Assembly: GCF_900187395.1 (NCBI RefSeq) | Contig: NZ_FYEZ01000002.1 | Location: 248,001-312,000, forward strand | DNA: 64,000 bases | Source: Kytococcus aerolatus | GTDB taxonomy: Bacteria; Actinomycetota; Actinomycetes; Actinomycetales; Dermatophilaceae | Direction of reading: 5' to 3' | Part shown: positions 28,525 to 41,212 of the stretch, piece after piece | Layout of the letters: the number at the start of each line of letters is the position of its first letter | Numbering within the stretch: the stretch's first letter is position 1 | Translations under genes and position numbers: made by a program | Notes under the pieces: model-generated | Told to the model about the DNA's origin: nothing | Databases searched by the model: none | What the model saw: only the letters and a program-made list of their open reading frames with translations

Positions 28525-28581
28525 CGCGGCCGCGCCACCCGTGAGCTGGTCCGCCGCTTGGCTGAGCGAGGCCGCGGGTGC
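28525..28581 (+). pseudogene. Remnant of the rdgB 3' end, copy 3
   Basis: One frame reads RGRATRELVRRLAERGRG, matching the RdgB C-terminus. It shares with copy 2 an upstream GGATCTCCACCCGGG block and the sequence TGTGTGGGCGGGGTGTCGC, so both copies have the same left junction. No membrane gene or hairpin follows it; the aminotransferase promoter region does. Confidence 0.7.
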
Positions 28582-28605
28582 GCGCACTCACCGTCCTCGT
28601 TCAGG

Positions 28606-28636
28606 ATCACCGTTCTCTCACGGTGGGATCCACCGA
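28606..28636. repeat. Palindromic intergenic element, copy 1
   Basis: An imperfect palindrome GGATCACCGTTCTCTCACGG continuing to TGGGATCC, in the gap before the aminotransferase. A close relative in inverted orientation is at 44400-44429. Confidence 0.5.
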
Positions 28637-28688
28637 GGACGGTGACCCTGCCGGGTGACTGCGGCGGAGCGACGTGCAAGGGTGGGGC

Positions 28689-29855
28689 ATGGACACACCC
28701 CTCGTCGCCCGCATGCAGCCCTTCGGCACCTCGATCTTCGCCGAGATGACCCAGCGCGCCGTCGCGGCCGATGCTGTGAACCTCGGCCAGGGCGCCCCCG
28801 ACTCCGGTACCCCGCCGGAGCTCGTCCAGTGGGCGCACGAGGCGATGCTCGACGGCCGCAACCAGTACCCGCCCTTCCTCGGCGTGCCCGAGCTCCGCGA
28901 GGCGATCGCCGCCCACCAGCAGCGCTTCCACGGCCTGGCCGTCGACCCGGCGCAGGTGCTCGTCACCGTTGGTGCCACCGAGGCCCTCACCGCCTCGATC
29001 CTCGCCCTCGTGGAGTCGGGTGAGGAGGTCGTCGTCATCGAGCCGGCCTACGACTCCTACGCCGCCGCCGTCGCGCTGGCCGGGGGAGTGGTCCGCCCCG
29101 TGCCGCTGACCCTGCCCGGCTGCGAGCTCGACCTCGACGCGCTCGAGGCCGCGTTCTCCGAGCGCACCGCGATGGTCGTCGTCAACACCCCGCACAACCC
29201 CACCGGTGCGCAGCTCACCCGGGAGGAGCTCGCCGCCATCGGCCGGCTGGCCGAGCGGCACGACGCGGTGATCCTCTCCGACGAGGTCTACGAGCACCTC
29301 GTCTACGACGGCGGAGCCCACCTCGGCCCGGCGATGGTGCCGGAGTGCGCCGAGCGGACCCTCACCGTCTCCTCGGCCGGCAAGACCTTCGCGGTGACCG
29401 GGTGGAAGGTCGGCTGGGTGCACGGCCCGCAGCCGCTGGTCGACGCCGTGGCCAAGGTCAAGCAGTTCACCACCTTCGGCGTCGGCACCCCGCTGCAGCC
29501 CGCCGTCGCGAAGGGCCTGGCCCTGCCCGACGCGGTCTTCACCGAGCTGGCCGCCACCCACCAGCGCCGCCGCGACCTGCTCGTGGAGGGCCTGCGCGGG
29601 GTCGGCTTCACCTGCGAGACCCCGCCGGCGGGGTACTTCGTCATCGCCGACGCGGCCCCGCTCGGCGTGACCGACGCTCTGGCCTGGTGCCGGGCCATTC
29701 CCGACGAGGCCGGTGTGGTGGGGGTGCCGGTGCAGGCCTTCTGCTCCGACCCCGCGCACGCCCCCACCCTGGTGCGCTTCGGCTTCTGCAAGCCCGAGGA
29801 GAGCATCACCGAGGGCGTCCGGCGGCTCGCGGCCTGGGCCGAGCGTCAGGGCTGA
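28689..29855 (+). CDS. Class I/II PLP-dependent aminotransferase
   Basis: A 388-residue fold-I aminotransferase. NLGQGAPDSGTPPELVQWA, NQYPPFLGVPELREAI, the substrate motif NTPHNPTGAQLTREEL, and the PLP-lysine motif SSAGKTFAVTGWKVGW are all intact, as is RFGFCKPEE near the end. The pattern fits the YbdL/kynurenine- or methionine-aminotransferase branch and the actinobacterial succinyl-DAP aminotransferase DapC group. The donor cannot be chosen from sequence. It converges on the AGCS symporter with a 10-nt overlap. Confidence 0.85.
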   Translation: MDTPLVARMQPFGTSIFAEMTQRAVAADAVNLGQGAPDSGTPPELVQWAHEAMLDGRNQYPPFLGVPELREAIAAHQQRFHGLAVDPAQVLVTVGATEALTASILALVESGEEVVVIEPAYDSYAAAVALAGGVVRPVPLTLPGCELDLDALEAAFSERTAMVVVNTPHNPTGAQLTREELAAIGRLAERHDAVILSDEVYEHLVYDGGAHLGPAMVPECAERTLTVSSAGKTFAVTGWKVGWVHGPQPLVDAVAKVKQFTTFGVGTPLQPAVAKGLALPDAVFTELAATHQRRRDLLVEGLRGVGFTCETPPAGYFVIADAAPLGVTDALAWCRAIPDEAGVVGVPVQAFCSDPAHAPTLVRFGFCKPEESITEGVRRLAAWAERQG

Positions 29856-31342
29856 GCGCGCTCCACCCTGGACCCGGTGCCCGCGTCCTCGTGCTCCGCG
29901 CGGTAGCGGGCACCGATCTCGTCCCAGACCGGGGCGTTGTCGATGCCGATCGCGCGCGGGTCGAAGACCGGGTCCAGGCCCTCCTTGCGCTGCCGGTCGT
30001 AGTCACGGAAGACCCGCACCACCACCGGGCTGAGCAGCACCAGGGCGATGAGGTTCACCCAGGTGTAGAAGCCCAGGCCCAGGTCCGCCCAGGCCCAGGC
30101 GGTCTCCGAGCTGCGCAGCGAGCCGAGCACGATCGAGACGGCCAGGAGGATCCGGGCGACCGCGATCGCGGCCGGCTGCCAGTGGTGGTCCTTGAGCAGG
30201 TAGGAGACGTTGGTCTCGGCGTAGAAGCCGAAGGAGAGCAGCGTCGTGAAGGCGAAGAAGAACATCGCCACCGCCACGAAGCCCGCCCCGAAGCCGGGGA
30301 AGACGGTATCGATCGCCGCCTGCGTGTAGTTGGCCCCCGGGTTCTGGCCGGGCATGAAGTCCACCAGCAGGGTCCCGGAGGGGTCGGCGACGCTGTAGCT
30401 CTTCGTGAGCAGGATCATCAGCGCGGTGATGGTGCAGACCAGGAGGGTGTCCACGTACGCGGAGAAGCCCTGCGCCAGGCCCTGCTTCACCGGGTGGGAG
30501 ACCTCCGCGGCCGCCGAGGCCTGGGCCGCCGAACCCGTGCCTACCTCGGAGGAGTAGATGGCGCGCTTGACGCCCCACATGATGACCGCGCCCATCATGC
30601 CGCCGAAGAGGGCCTCGCCCCCGAAGGCGCTGCGGAAGATCAGCGCGAACATGGAGGGCACGTCCTCCCAGCGCACCGCCATCATGGCCAGCCCCACGAG
30701 GATGTAGGCGGCGGCCATGAAGGGGACCATCATCTCGGTGACGCGCCCCAGGCGGTGCATGCCCCCGAAGGCCACCAGGCAGAAGAGCACGGCCACCACG
30801 GCGCCGCTGACCCACATCGGGATGCTGAACGCGGCGAGGTTGGAGTCGGCGATGCTGAACGACTGGATCGACGGGCCGGTGATGGTCGTCGCGAAGATCG
30901 TGCCCACCGCGTAGAGCACGGCCAGCCACTTCCAGCCCAGCCCCTGCTCGATGTAGTAGGACGGGCCACCGCGGTACTCGCCGTTGATCTCCCGCTTCCA
31001 CACCTGGGCCAGGGAGCTCTCGGCGATGGCGACGGTGGCGCCGAGGAAGGCGGTCACCCACATCCAGAAGACGGCACCGGGGCCACCGAAGTGGATCGCC
31101 GTGGCCACACCCACGATGTTGCCGACGCCGACGCGGCCGCCCAGGGCGACGGCGAAGGACTGGAAGGAGGACAGTCCGCGGCGGGAGTCGGCGCCGTGGA
31201 CGAGGGCCGAGATCATGTCCGGGAAGCGACGGATCTGCGGGAGGGCCAGAGCGACGCTCAACCCCAGCCCGAGGGCCAGGATGAGGGCGATCATGGGGGT
31301 GGACCAGAGCAGCTCGTTGGCCCGGGTGAGCAAGGTCTCCAT
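29846..31342 (-). CDS. AGCS-family sodium:alanine/glycine symporter
   Basis: A 498-residue sodium-coupled amino acid importer with about 11 membrane segments. Typical AGCS features are FQSFAVALGGRVGVGNIVGVATAIHFGGPGAVFWMW (read across two segments), YRGGPSYYIEQGLGWKW, and IYSSEVGTGSAAQASAAAE. The ATG at 31342 gives METLLTRANELLW, the usual start, and skips 19 Pro/Arg-rich codons. The C-terminal ~50 residues are charged and cytoplasmic. Alanine or glycine uptake fits an organism with reduced amino acid synthesis. Confidence 0.92.
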   Translation of the reverse strand: METLLTRANELLWSTPMIALILALGLGLSVALALPQIRRFPDMISALVHGADSRRGLSSFQSFAVALGGRVGVGNIVGVATAIHFGGPGAVFWMWVTAFLGATVAIAESSLAQVWKREINGEYRGGPSYYIEQGLGWKWLAVLYAVGTIFATTITGPSIQSFSIADSNLAAFSIPMWVSGAVVAVLFCLVAFGGMHRLGRVTEMMVPFMAAAYILVGLAMMAVRWEDVPSMFALIFRSAFGGEALFGGMMGAVIMWGVKRAIYSSEVGTGSAAQASAAAEVSHPVKQGLAQGFSAYVDTLLVCTITALMILLTKSYSVADPSGTLLVDFMPGQNPGANYTQAAIDTVFPGFGAGFVAVAMFFFAFTTLLSFGFYAETNVSYLLKDHHWQPAAIAVARILLAVSIVLGSLRSSETAWAWADLGLGFYTWVNLIALVLLSPVVVRVFRDYDRQRKEGLDPVFDPRAIGIDNAPVWDEIGARYRAEHEDAGTGSRVERAQP

Positions 31343-31643
31343 GGGCAGCGCCTTTCGTGGGGTGCGCTCGAGCGTAGGGGGAGGGGGCCCGGGTCGCACC
31401 CGCCCCGAAAGTGCCGGGGTGCACCCCGCCGGACATCTCCGGGTCGTCGGAGCCCGCGGCCGGAGGTCTTCCGGTGCCCGGCTCCCTCACCGCAGATCCA
31501 CGCCGGGTGAGGACTTTCCGCCGGATGGCGCCGCCTCGGCGTGTCGGGGCGGGGCGTGGCCCGGCGCAGGGCGGTGGCGGATTCGTGGGGGCGCGCTCCG
31601 TTCCGCTGCTAGCATCCGGGTGCCAGCAGGCGAGGGGGGAGAG
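31343..31643. other. 301-bp gap between divergent symporter and exonuclease-fold genes
   Basis: No coding frame is convincing here. It should hold both promoters. TAGCAT at 31620-31625 is a candidate -10 for the rightward gene, and GAGGGGGGAGAG at 31632-31643 is its ribosome-binding site. I see no riboswitch-like structure. Confidence 0.5.
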
Positions 31644-32729
31644 ATGGCGTGGCGGACGGACGTGGGACGGGTCACTCCCGGTCAGGTGCTCGGGGGTGTC
31701 CTGGCCCTGGTGTGCGGTCTGGGGGCGCTCCTGCTGGCGGTGCTTGCCTGGGCCCCTGACCTGGCGCTCTCCCGGCGGGCCACCGTGCAGCCGGGGGTGG
31801 CGCAGGCCATCGCCTTCCCGGTGCCGCTGGGGGTCGGGGTGCTCCTGGTCAGTGCCCTGGTGCTCGGGGCGGCCCTGCTGGTGCGCCGCTGCGGAGGCGG
31901 CCCCCTGGCCTCCGCATTCGCCCTGGCGGCCGTCCCCGGTCTCCTCGCCGGGACCGGGTTCGTGGCCCACCCGGACGGGCCGCCGTGGACCAGGGTCCAC
32001 TCGCCCGAGGTGCTGCCCACCATCGGCCAGGAGGCCTCCGACGGCTCGACCCTCTCGGTGGTGACCTACAACAGCCTCATGACCCTCACCGGTGAGGACC
32101 TGGACGAGCTGGAGGGGCGCTTCCAGCCAGACGCGGTCGTGCTGCCGGAGACCTCACCGGAGCGGGCCCAGCGCGCGGTGGACGCCGCCGGGTGGCCGGG
32201 CACCGTGGTCTCGCACGGCCCCGAGGGGCGGGACCAGCCGATGGGCGAGGGGGTCGAGCAGACCTCGGTGCTCCTGCGCGACGGGTTGCCCGAGTACCGC
32301 AGCGCCCGGACCGAACCCTCGATGCTGGGCAACCTGCGGCTGGAGCCGCGGGCCGCGGGCTACCCGGTCCTGCTCGGTGTGCACTACGCGCCTCCGGTGC
32401 CCGGCTTCATGGGCACCTGGCGGGATGACCTCTCCCGTTCGCTGGCCGAGGCGGAGCAGGCGGCCACCACCGGGCCGGTGCTCCTGGCCGGCGACCTCAA
32501 CGCCACCCCGCGCCACGGGGGCATGGCCCGGCTGGAGGGCCTGGTGGACACCGCGCGGGAGTGTGGTCGGGCCGAGGGCACCTGGCCGAGCGACTGGCCC
32601 GCCTGGGGGCGCAGCGCCATCGACCACGTGCTCGTCTCCGAGGGGGCCGAGGTGCTCTCGTGCCAGGCCCTTCGGCTCTCCGGGTCCGACCACCTGGCCT
32701 ACGCCACGACGGTCCGCTTCCCCGGCTGA
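31644..32729 (+). CDS. Membrane-anchored endonuclease/exonuclease/phosphatase-family protein
   Basis: A 361-residue protein with three N-terminal hydrophobic segments (residues ~12-35, 52-75, 84-105) followed by an EEP catalytic domain. STLSVVTYNSLM supplies the Asn, VLPETSPE the metal Glu, LLAGDLNATPRHGGM the D-x-N motif, and IDHVLVS with SGSDHLAYATTV the final Asp/His pair. The fold covers DNases, sphingomyelinases and inositol phosphatases. The three-helix anchor with an external EEP domain is a common actinobacterial arrangement. Substrate unknown. Confidence 0.85.
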   Translation: MAWRTDVGRVTPGQVLGGVLALVCGLGALLLAVLAWAPDLALSRRATVQPGVAQAIAFPVPLGVGVLLVSALVLGAALLVRRCGGGPLASAFALAAVPGLLAGTGFVAHPDGPPWTRVHSPEVLPTIGQEASDGSTLSVVTYNSLMTLTGEDLDELEGRFQPDAVVLPETSPERAQRAVDAAGWPGTVVSHGPEGRDQPMGEGVEQTSVLLRDGLPEYRSARTEPSMLGNLRLEPRAAGYPVLLGVHYAPPVPGFMGTWRDDLSRSLAEAEQAATTGPVLLAGDLNATPRHGGMARLEGLVDTARECGRAEGTWPSDWPAWGRSAIDHVLVSEGAEVLSCQALRLSGSDHLAYATTVRFPG

Positions 32730-32739
32730 TCCCGGGGGC

Positions 32740-32822
32740 TGGTGCGCGAGGCGGGACTCGAACCCGCACGCCGGAGCACAGGAACCTAAATCCTGCGTGT
32801 CTGCCAGTTCCACCACTCGCGC
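32740..32822 (-). tRNA. tRNA-Leu (anticodon UAG)
   Basis: On the minus strand the acceptor 5' GCGCGAG pairs with CTCGCGC, followed by discriminator A and an encoded CCA. The T arm contains GGGTTCGAGTCCC, the D loop has TGGCAGAC, and a long variable arm is typical of class II tRNAs. The anticodon loop is TTTAGGT, giving UAG, which reads CUA/CUG-type leucine codons. Confidence 0.95.
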
Positions 32823-32848
32823 GCGCCGGTCATTGTGCCGGATGCGGC

Positions 32849-33295
32849 CTAGGACTCCAGGTGCTGGCGCACCGTCGCGAGGCGGAATCCGGCCCCAACG
32901 CCCAGGAGGTCCGTCTGGTCGGCCGGCGGCAGCTCCGTCCCGCCGTCGGACTGCGGGGCGTCGAACACGGTGACGAGCAGGTGGAGATCGTCGCCCAGCC
33001 CGTGCTCCTCGGCCACCGCCACCAGCACCCGCAGCACCTCCCGCACGGCGTCCACGAGCTGCCCGGAGGAGGTGGCCGGGCGGACGGCGGAGACCTGCAG
33101 GGCGTATCCCGCGTCGAAGCCGTCCAGGAAGGTGACCCGCACCTTCTCCAGCCTGGGCAAGGCGGAGACCCGGCGCTCCACCACGGCGCTGATCTCCGCG
33201 CGCTCGGCGTCGGAGTGCTGGCTGCATCCCGTGAGCAGCATGGCCACGGCCGCCGGGCCGGACAGGAGCAGGAGACGGCGGGAGGTCGGTGTCAC
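32849..33295 (-). CDS. Putative lipoprotein
   Basis: A 148-residue protein with a signal peptide and lipobox: basic MTPTSRRLLLLSGPAAVAML then LTGC, so Cys24 would be lipidated and anchored to the outer face of the membrane. The mature part has no recognisable domain. The pattern of alternating beta-like segments (KVRVTFLDGFDAGYALQVSAV, HLLVTVFDAP) suggests a small alpha/beta fold. It starts from a GTG 7 nt after the bcp stop and is probably cotranscribed with it. Confidence 0.65.
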   Translation of the reverse strand: MTPTSRRLLLLSGPAAVAMLLTGCSQHSDAERAEISAVVERRVSALPRLEKVRVTFLDGFDAGYALQVSAVRPATSSGQLVDAVREVLRVLVAVAEEHGLGDDLHLLVTVFDAPQSDGGTELPPADQTDLLGVGAGFRLATVRQHLES

Positions 33296-33302
33296 GCCGG
33301 CC

Positions 33303-33791
33303 TCAGACGGCGCTGGTCAGCGGCAGCTTCAGCTGGTTCTTCCCCAGGCTGGCCACGTGGCCCTTGGCGCGCACGTTGTACCGGGCGTGCTCGATGACAC
33401 CCTCCTCGTCGATGACGAAGGTGCTGCGGATGACGCCCTGCACGACCTTGCCGTAGTTCTTCTTCTCCCCGTACGCCCCGTAGGCCTTCAGGGTCTCCAG
33501 CTCCGGGTCGCTGAGCAGCGGGTAGCCCAGCTCGTGCTTCTCGGCGAACTTCGCGTTCTTCTCCACGGTGTCCTTGCTCAGACCCAGCACGGTGTACCCG
33601 GCCTCGGCCAGCGCGGCGGCGTTGTCACGGAAGTCACAGGCCTCCGTGGTGCAGCCTGGGGTGGAGGCGGCGGGGTACACGAAGAGCACCACCTTGCGTC
33701 CGCGCAGGTCGGACAGGGAGAGCTCCCCGCCCTCGCTGCTCGGGAGGGTGAACTCGGGGGCCTGGTCGCCGGTCTCGAGGCGGATGCTCAT
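33303..33791 (-). CDS. bcp: Thioredoxin-dependent thiol peroxidase (Bcp/PrxQ)
   Basis: Peroxiredoxin that reduces hydroperoxides. The 162-residue protein has the PrxQ active site PAASTPGCTTEACDFRD with peroxidatic and resolving cysteines five residues apart. GDQAPEFTLPSSEG lies at the N-terminus and GVIRSTFVIDEEGVI near the end. PAAST replaces the more usual YPKANT/YPKDMT context. It is divergent from the DUF3618 gene with 63 bp between. Confidence 0.93.
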   Translation of the reverse strand: MSIRLETGDQAPEFTLPSSEGGELSLSDLRGRKVVLFVYPAASTPGCTTEACDFRDNAAALAEAGYTVLGLSKDTVEKNAKFAEKHELGYPLLSDPELETLKAYGAYGEKKNYGKVVQGVIRSTFVIDEEGVIEHARYNVRAKGHVASLGKNQLKLPLTSAV

Positions 33792-33854
33792 CGCTGCTCC
33801 TGTTCGTCGCGTCTGCGTTAGAGTTTCAGGGACTTCCCGAGGAAAGGCAATCAC

Positions 33855-34136
33855 GTGGCCCAGAAGCAGAAGGACACCCGCTCCGTCGAGCAGATCACCC
33901 GCGACCTCGATTCGGCGCGCGTGCGTCTGGCCGGGGACGTGGACGAGCTCGTCTACCGCGCTCACCCGAAGGAGCTCACCAAGCGCGCCAAGGAGGACGC
34001 GCAGGTGAAGTTCACCGAGACCATGTACGACCACGAGGGAGAGCTCAAGGGCGACCTCATCGCCAAGGGTCTGGGTGGCGCTGGCGCCGCCCTCTTCACC
34101 CTCGGCCTGCTGCGCCGCCTGTTCTACAAGGGCTGA
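33855..34136 (+). CDS. DUF3618 family membrane-associated protein
   Basis: A 93-residue protein of the DUF3618 type, function unknown. The N-terminal helix VEQITRDLDSARVRLAGDVDELVYRAHPKEL is the family signature, and a single C-terminal hydrophobic helix (LGGAGAALFTLGLLRRLFY) probably anchors it. The GTG start follows GAGGAAAGG, and TAGAGT at 33819-33824 may be its -10 box. A very strong terminator follows. Confidence 0.75.
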   Translation: MAQKQKDTRSVEQITRDLDSARVRLAGDVDELVYRAHPKELTKRAKEDAQVKFTETMYDHEGELKGDLIAKGLGGAGAALFTLGLLRRLFYKG

Positions 34137-34214
34137 TCTCCCCGGCCCCCGATGGGGGCACGCTCCGTCCGGACGGCCCAGCACCTCGGAATCGACCGTC
34201 CACGCGGAGCACCG

Positions 34215-34257
34215 ACGCCGGAGGCCCACCCCCTCGATGGGGGTGGGCCTCCGGCGT
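34215..34257. terminator. Bidirectional terminator
   Basis: A 19-bp perfect stem (34215-34233 with 34239-34257) and a short loop between the convergent DUF3618 and PP2C-like genes. The strongest hairpin in this part of the window. Confidence 0.9.
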
Positions 34258-34303
34258 CTGCTGTGCGCGGCGCGCCCGGTGCGGCCCGCGGACCGGCTCC
34301 CGC

Positions 34304-35125
34304 TCAGACCACGCGCAGGATGGTGAGGTCGTCGTGCGCCTTGCGACCTGCCGCGGTCATCTCGGCCGCGGTCTCCGTCTCGTGGGTCCGGATGGAGTGC
34401 GCCAGGGCCAAGGTGTCCTCCGCGGCCCGGCGGGCCCACTCGGCGGCGTCGTACTGGTGCCAGGTCTCCAGCGGCCGGGTGGCCCCGTCGCTGGCCAGCC
34501 AGGCCCGTCGCACGTCGGCCAGCGGGAAGGACCCGGTGCGGGCCTCCTCGGCCGCCCGCACGTCACCGCGCGCCGACCACCACCCGCCCGGCGCGTTCAT
34601 GCTGGCGCCGGGGGCGTTCACACCGTCGAGCCGGTCGTCGATGACCTGCAGCACCTGGCCGTCGACGAACTCCACGATCAGGCTGGAGTCGCACAGGGCG
34701 AGGAATTCCAGCTCGTCACCGACCACGCGGGCCATCGTGAGCGTGGACCACGGGCCGGTGTCCGCGTCGCACTGCGGGTGGGCGGCCCGCACCGCCTCGA
34801 TGCCGTGGGCCACCGCCTCGCGCAGACCCACCGGCTCCCCGACCACCGGCCCGAGCGCGTCGGCGGGGGAGAGGTGGTCGACCACGGCGTCGACGAGGCG
34901 CTGGCTGAACCAGTCCACCTCGTGCTCGCAGCCGGGGCGCGCCGCCGGCCCCACGCCGGCCCCGTCGGCCAGGGCGAGCACGCCGCCCCGCTGGGCGACG
35001 GCGTCCTGGCACGGGATCTGCGTGTGCGCCGCCCACCGGATCAGCTCACCGGGCTCCAGCGGGGCACCGGAGGAGGCACCCACCTCGGGGGAGGGGGCGC
35101 CGAGCATGCGCGGGTCGATGGCCAC
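34304..35125 (-). CDS. PP2C-like phosphatase-fold protein
   Basis: A 273-residue protein with a PP2C (PPM) layout: QDAVAQRGGVLALADGAG resembles the GxxDG metal motif, TLTMARVVGDELEFLALCDSSLIV the central sheet, AWLASDGAT the later DG motif, and HDDLTILRVV the terminal DD. The N-terminal RxxE-type motif is weak. It may dephosphorylate serine/threonine or be a catalytically altered relative. It starts 6 nt upstream of where kbl ends, in the same direction, so it may be cotranscribed downstream of kbl. Confidence 0.6.
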   Translation of the reverse strand: MAIDPRMLGAPSPEVGASSGAPLEPGELIRWAAHTQIPCQDAVAQRGGVLALADGAGVGPAARPGCEHEVDWFSQRLVDAVVDHLSPADALGPVVGEPVGLREAVAHGIEAVRAAHPQCDADTGPWSTLTMARVVGDELEFLALCDSSLIVEFVDGQVLQVIDDRLDGVNAPGASMNAPGGWWSARGDVRAAEEARTGSFPLADVRRAWLASDGATRPLETWHQYDAAEWARRAAEDTLALAHSIRTHETETAAEMTAAGRKAHDDLTILRVV

Positions 35126-35131
35126 GGGTGG

Positions 35132-36331
<1,200 letters not shown>

Positions 36332-36376
36332 GTCGGCCAGTGTGTCAGGTGTGGTGGGTGGTGAGTTGCCTGCATC

Positions 36377-36431
36377 GATGCGGCACAGATGGCTCGCCGA
36401 GGTGCTCGCGAACAGCCATCTGCGCCGCATC
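36377..36431 (-). terminator. Stem-loop between the nucleotidyltransferase gene and kbl
   Basis: Arms 36377-36394 and 36414-36431 form an 18-bp stem with one mismatch around a 19-nt loop. It lies 28 nt after the nucleotidyltransferase stop on the minus strand and 46 nt before the kbl start. Confidence 0.7.
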
Positions 36432-36458
36432 GGTGCGGGCCCGCCGGCGAGGCTGTGG

Positions 36459-37097
36459 TCACCCGGCGGTGACCTGCTCCAGCCACGGGTGGTCGGGGTG
36501 GGCCAGGGCCAACGCGTCGCGGAGCCACCTGCGCTGGGCGCCGCTCAGCCGGGGGAGGCAGGCGGCCAGGTCGGCGCGGTCCTTGGGCCGGTCGCCCGGG
36601 GCCTTGAGCAGCAGCTGTAGGTGGGGCTGCAGGTAGCGCACGCCATCGCGCTCCCACAGCGCGTCCGTCACCGGCACCCGAATCCGGTCGTCCCGCTTGT
36701 ACACCCACTCCTCGGGTGTGCCGGGGGAGAGGAGCAGGTCGTACTCCCACGGGCTCTGGGCGTCCCTGCGCAGCCAGAGCTGTCCGCACCCTGCGGGCAG
36801 CACCTCGGGTCCGCTGTCGGGTGACGCCTCGGGCAGGAGCGGGTGCAGCGCACCGCCGACGGCGCACCACGCGTGGTAGCCCTGCGCGCTCAGGTGCCGG
36901 CGGAGCGCGGGGAGCTCCGCAGCCAGTGCGCTGGGGTCGATGTCGCCGTGCGCTCGCTCGACCCCGCTGAACGCCTGGATCGCCCAGCCGCCGGCCACCC
37001 ACCAGGATCCGCCGTAGCCCTCGAACAGAGCGGCGATGTCCCGGGGTGCCCGACGAGTCCAGTCGCCGTACCAGGCGAGGAGCTCAGCTTCGTCCAT
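36459..37097 (-). CDS. Nucleotidyltransferase, aminoglycoside-adenylyltransferase-like
   Basis: A 212-residue nucleotidyltransferase-fold protein. [17 protein letters not shown] and [22 protein letters not shown] give the G-G-W-A and D-x-D (residues 52-54) motif of the minimal NTase fold seen in aminoglycoside-2''-adenylyltransferase relatives. Tryptophan-rich segments follow (WYEYDLLL-type; [10 protein letters not shown]). Start at ATG 37097 overlaps the HepT gene by 14 nt. Its position behind mntA-hepT suggests a third component or a separate resistance-type enzyme. Confidence 0.6.
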   Translation of the reverse strand: MDEAELLAWYGDWTRRAPRDIAALFEGYGGSWWVAGGWAIQAFSGVERAHGDIDPSALAAELPALRRHLSAQGYHAWCAVGGALHPLLPEASPDSGPEVLPAGCGQLWLRRDAQSPWEYDLLLSPGTPEEWVYKRDDRIRVPVTDALWERDGVRYLQPHLQLLLKAPGDRPKDRADLAACLPRLSGAQRRWLRDALALAHPDHPWLEQVTAG

Positions 37098-37413
37098 GGG
37101 CAGAAAGTGCCTCGGCAAGACGATCCAGATGGTGCTCGACGATGTCTTCCACGAGATGGGGGTCGACGCGGAAGTACTCGTGGGTCACGACGTTCCGGAG
37201 GCCGGCGATGGAAGCCCAGGGAACCTCTGGGGCGGCGTCCTTGGATTCCTGCGGGAGTGCCCTGACGGCCTCGCCGATGACGGCTAGATTCCGGAGGATC
37301 GCATCACGTGCCATCGCCCCGAGGTCCTTGTCGCGGAGGTGTGGGGCGTAGGCGCGGCAGCGCTCGACGGCAGCGAGGATGTCGGCGAACCGCTCGTCCG
37401 GGCTCCTGCTCAC
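37084..37413 (-). CDS. hepT: HepT-like HEPN ribonuclease toxin
   Basis: A 109-residue DUF86/HEPN toxin. The catalytic R-x4-H motif is R73-N-V-V-T-H78, followed by E-Y80; the tyrosine of this motif is the residue modified by MntA in characterised systems. The all-helical fold, LRNLAVIGEAVRAL and WASIAGLRNVVTHEYF are typical. It overlaps the upstream mntA gene by 4 nt, the classic order antitoxin-toxin. Confidence 0.88.
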   Translation of the reverse strand: MSRSPDERFADILAAVERCRAYAPHLRDKDLGAMARDAILRNLAVIGEAVRALPQESKDAAPEVPWASIAGLRNVVTHEYFRVDPHLVEDIVEHHLDRLAEALSAHGRS

Positions 37414-37730
37414 AGCGGTCGGGCGTCGCGGAGCGCGGTGAGGGACACGTTCTCCCGCAGGAGGTCGGGAGTCACGACGTCCACCCGGTGACCCAGAGCC
37501 TCCGTCAGCTCCTCGCTCAGCCCAGCGACCCTGAACAGGGGGTTCCCGTGGCCCGGCAGGAGATCAACCATCAGATCGATGTCGCTGGCGGCCGTGGCAT
37601 CCCCGCGCGAGACCGACCCGATGAGTCGCGGGTGCGTCGCGCCATAGCGGTGGAGGAGCTGGTCGATCACGAGACGGTGAGCGCGCAGGAGGTCCCGCAG
37701 GGCCTCGCTCTCAACCGTGACGACCGACAT
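37410..37730 (-). CDS. mntA: MntA-type nucleotidyltransferase antitoxin
   Basis: A 106-residue minimal nucleotidyltransferase. The GSx10DxD active site is G38-S39 with D50 and D52 in GSVSRGDATAASDIDLMVD. MntA antitoxins inactivate HepT by attaching AMP units to its tyrosine. It overlaps hepT by 4 nt and lies 13 nt downstream of where argH ends, in the same direction, so arg read-through is possible. Confidence 0.88.
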   Translation of the reverse strand: MSVVTVESEALRDLLRAHRLVIDQLLHRYGATHPRLIGSVSRGDATAASDIDLMVDLLPGHGNPLFRVAGLSEELTEALGHRVDVVTPDLLRENVSLTALRDARPL

Positions 37731-37743
37731 GTGGTCAGCGTAC

Positions 37744-41208
<3,465 letters not shown>

Positions 41209-41212
<4 letters not shown>

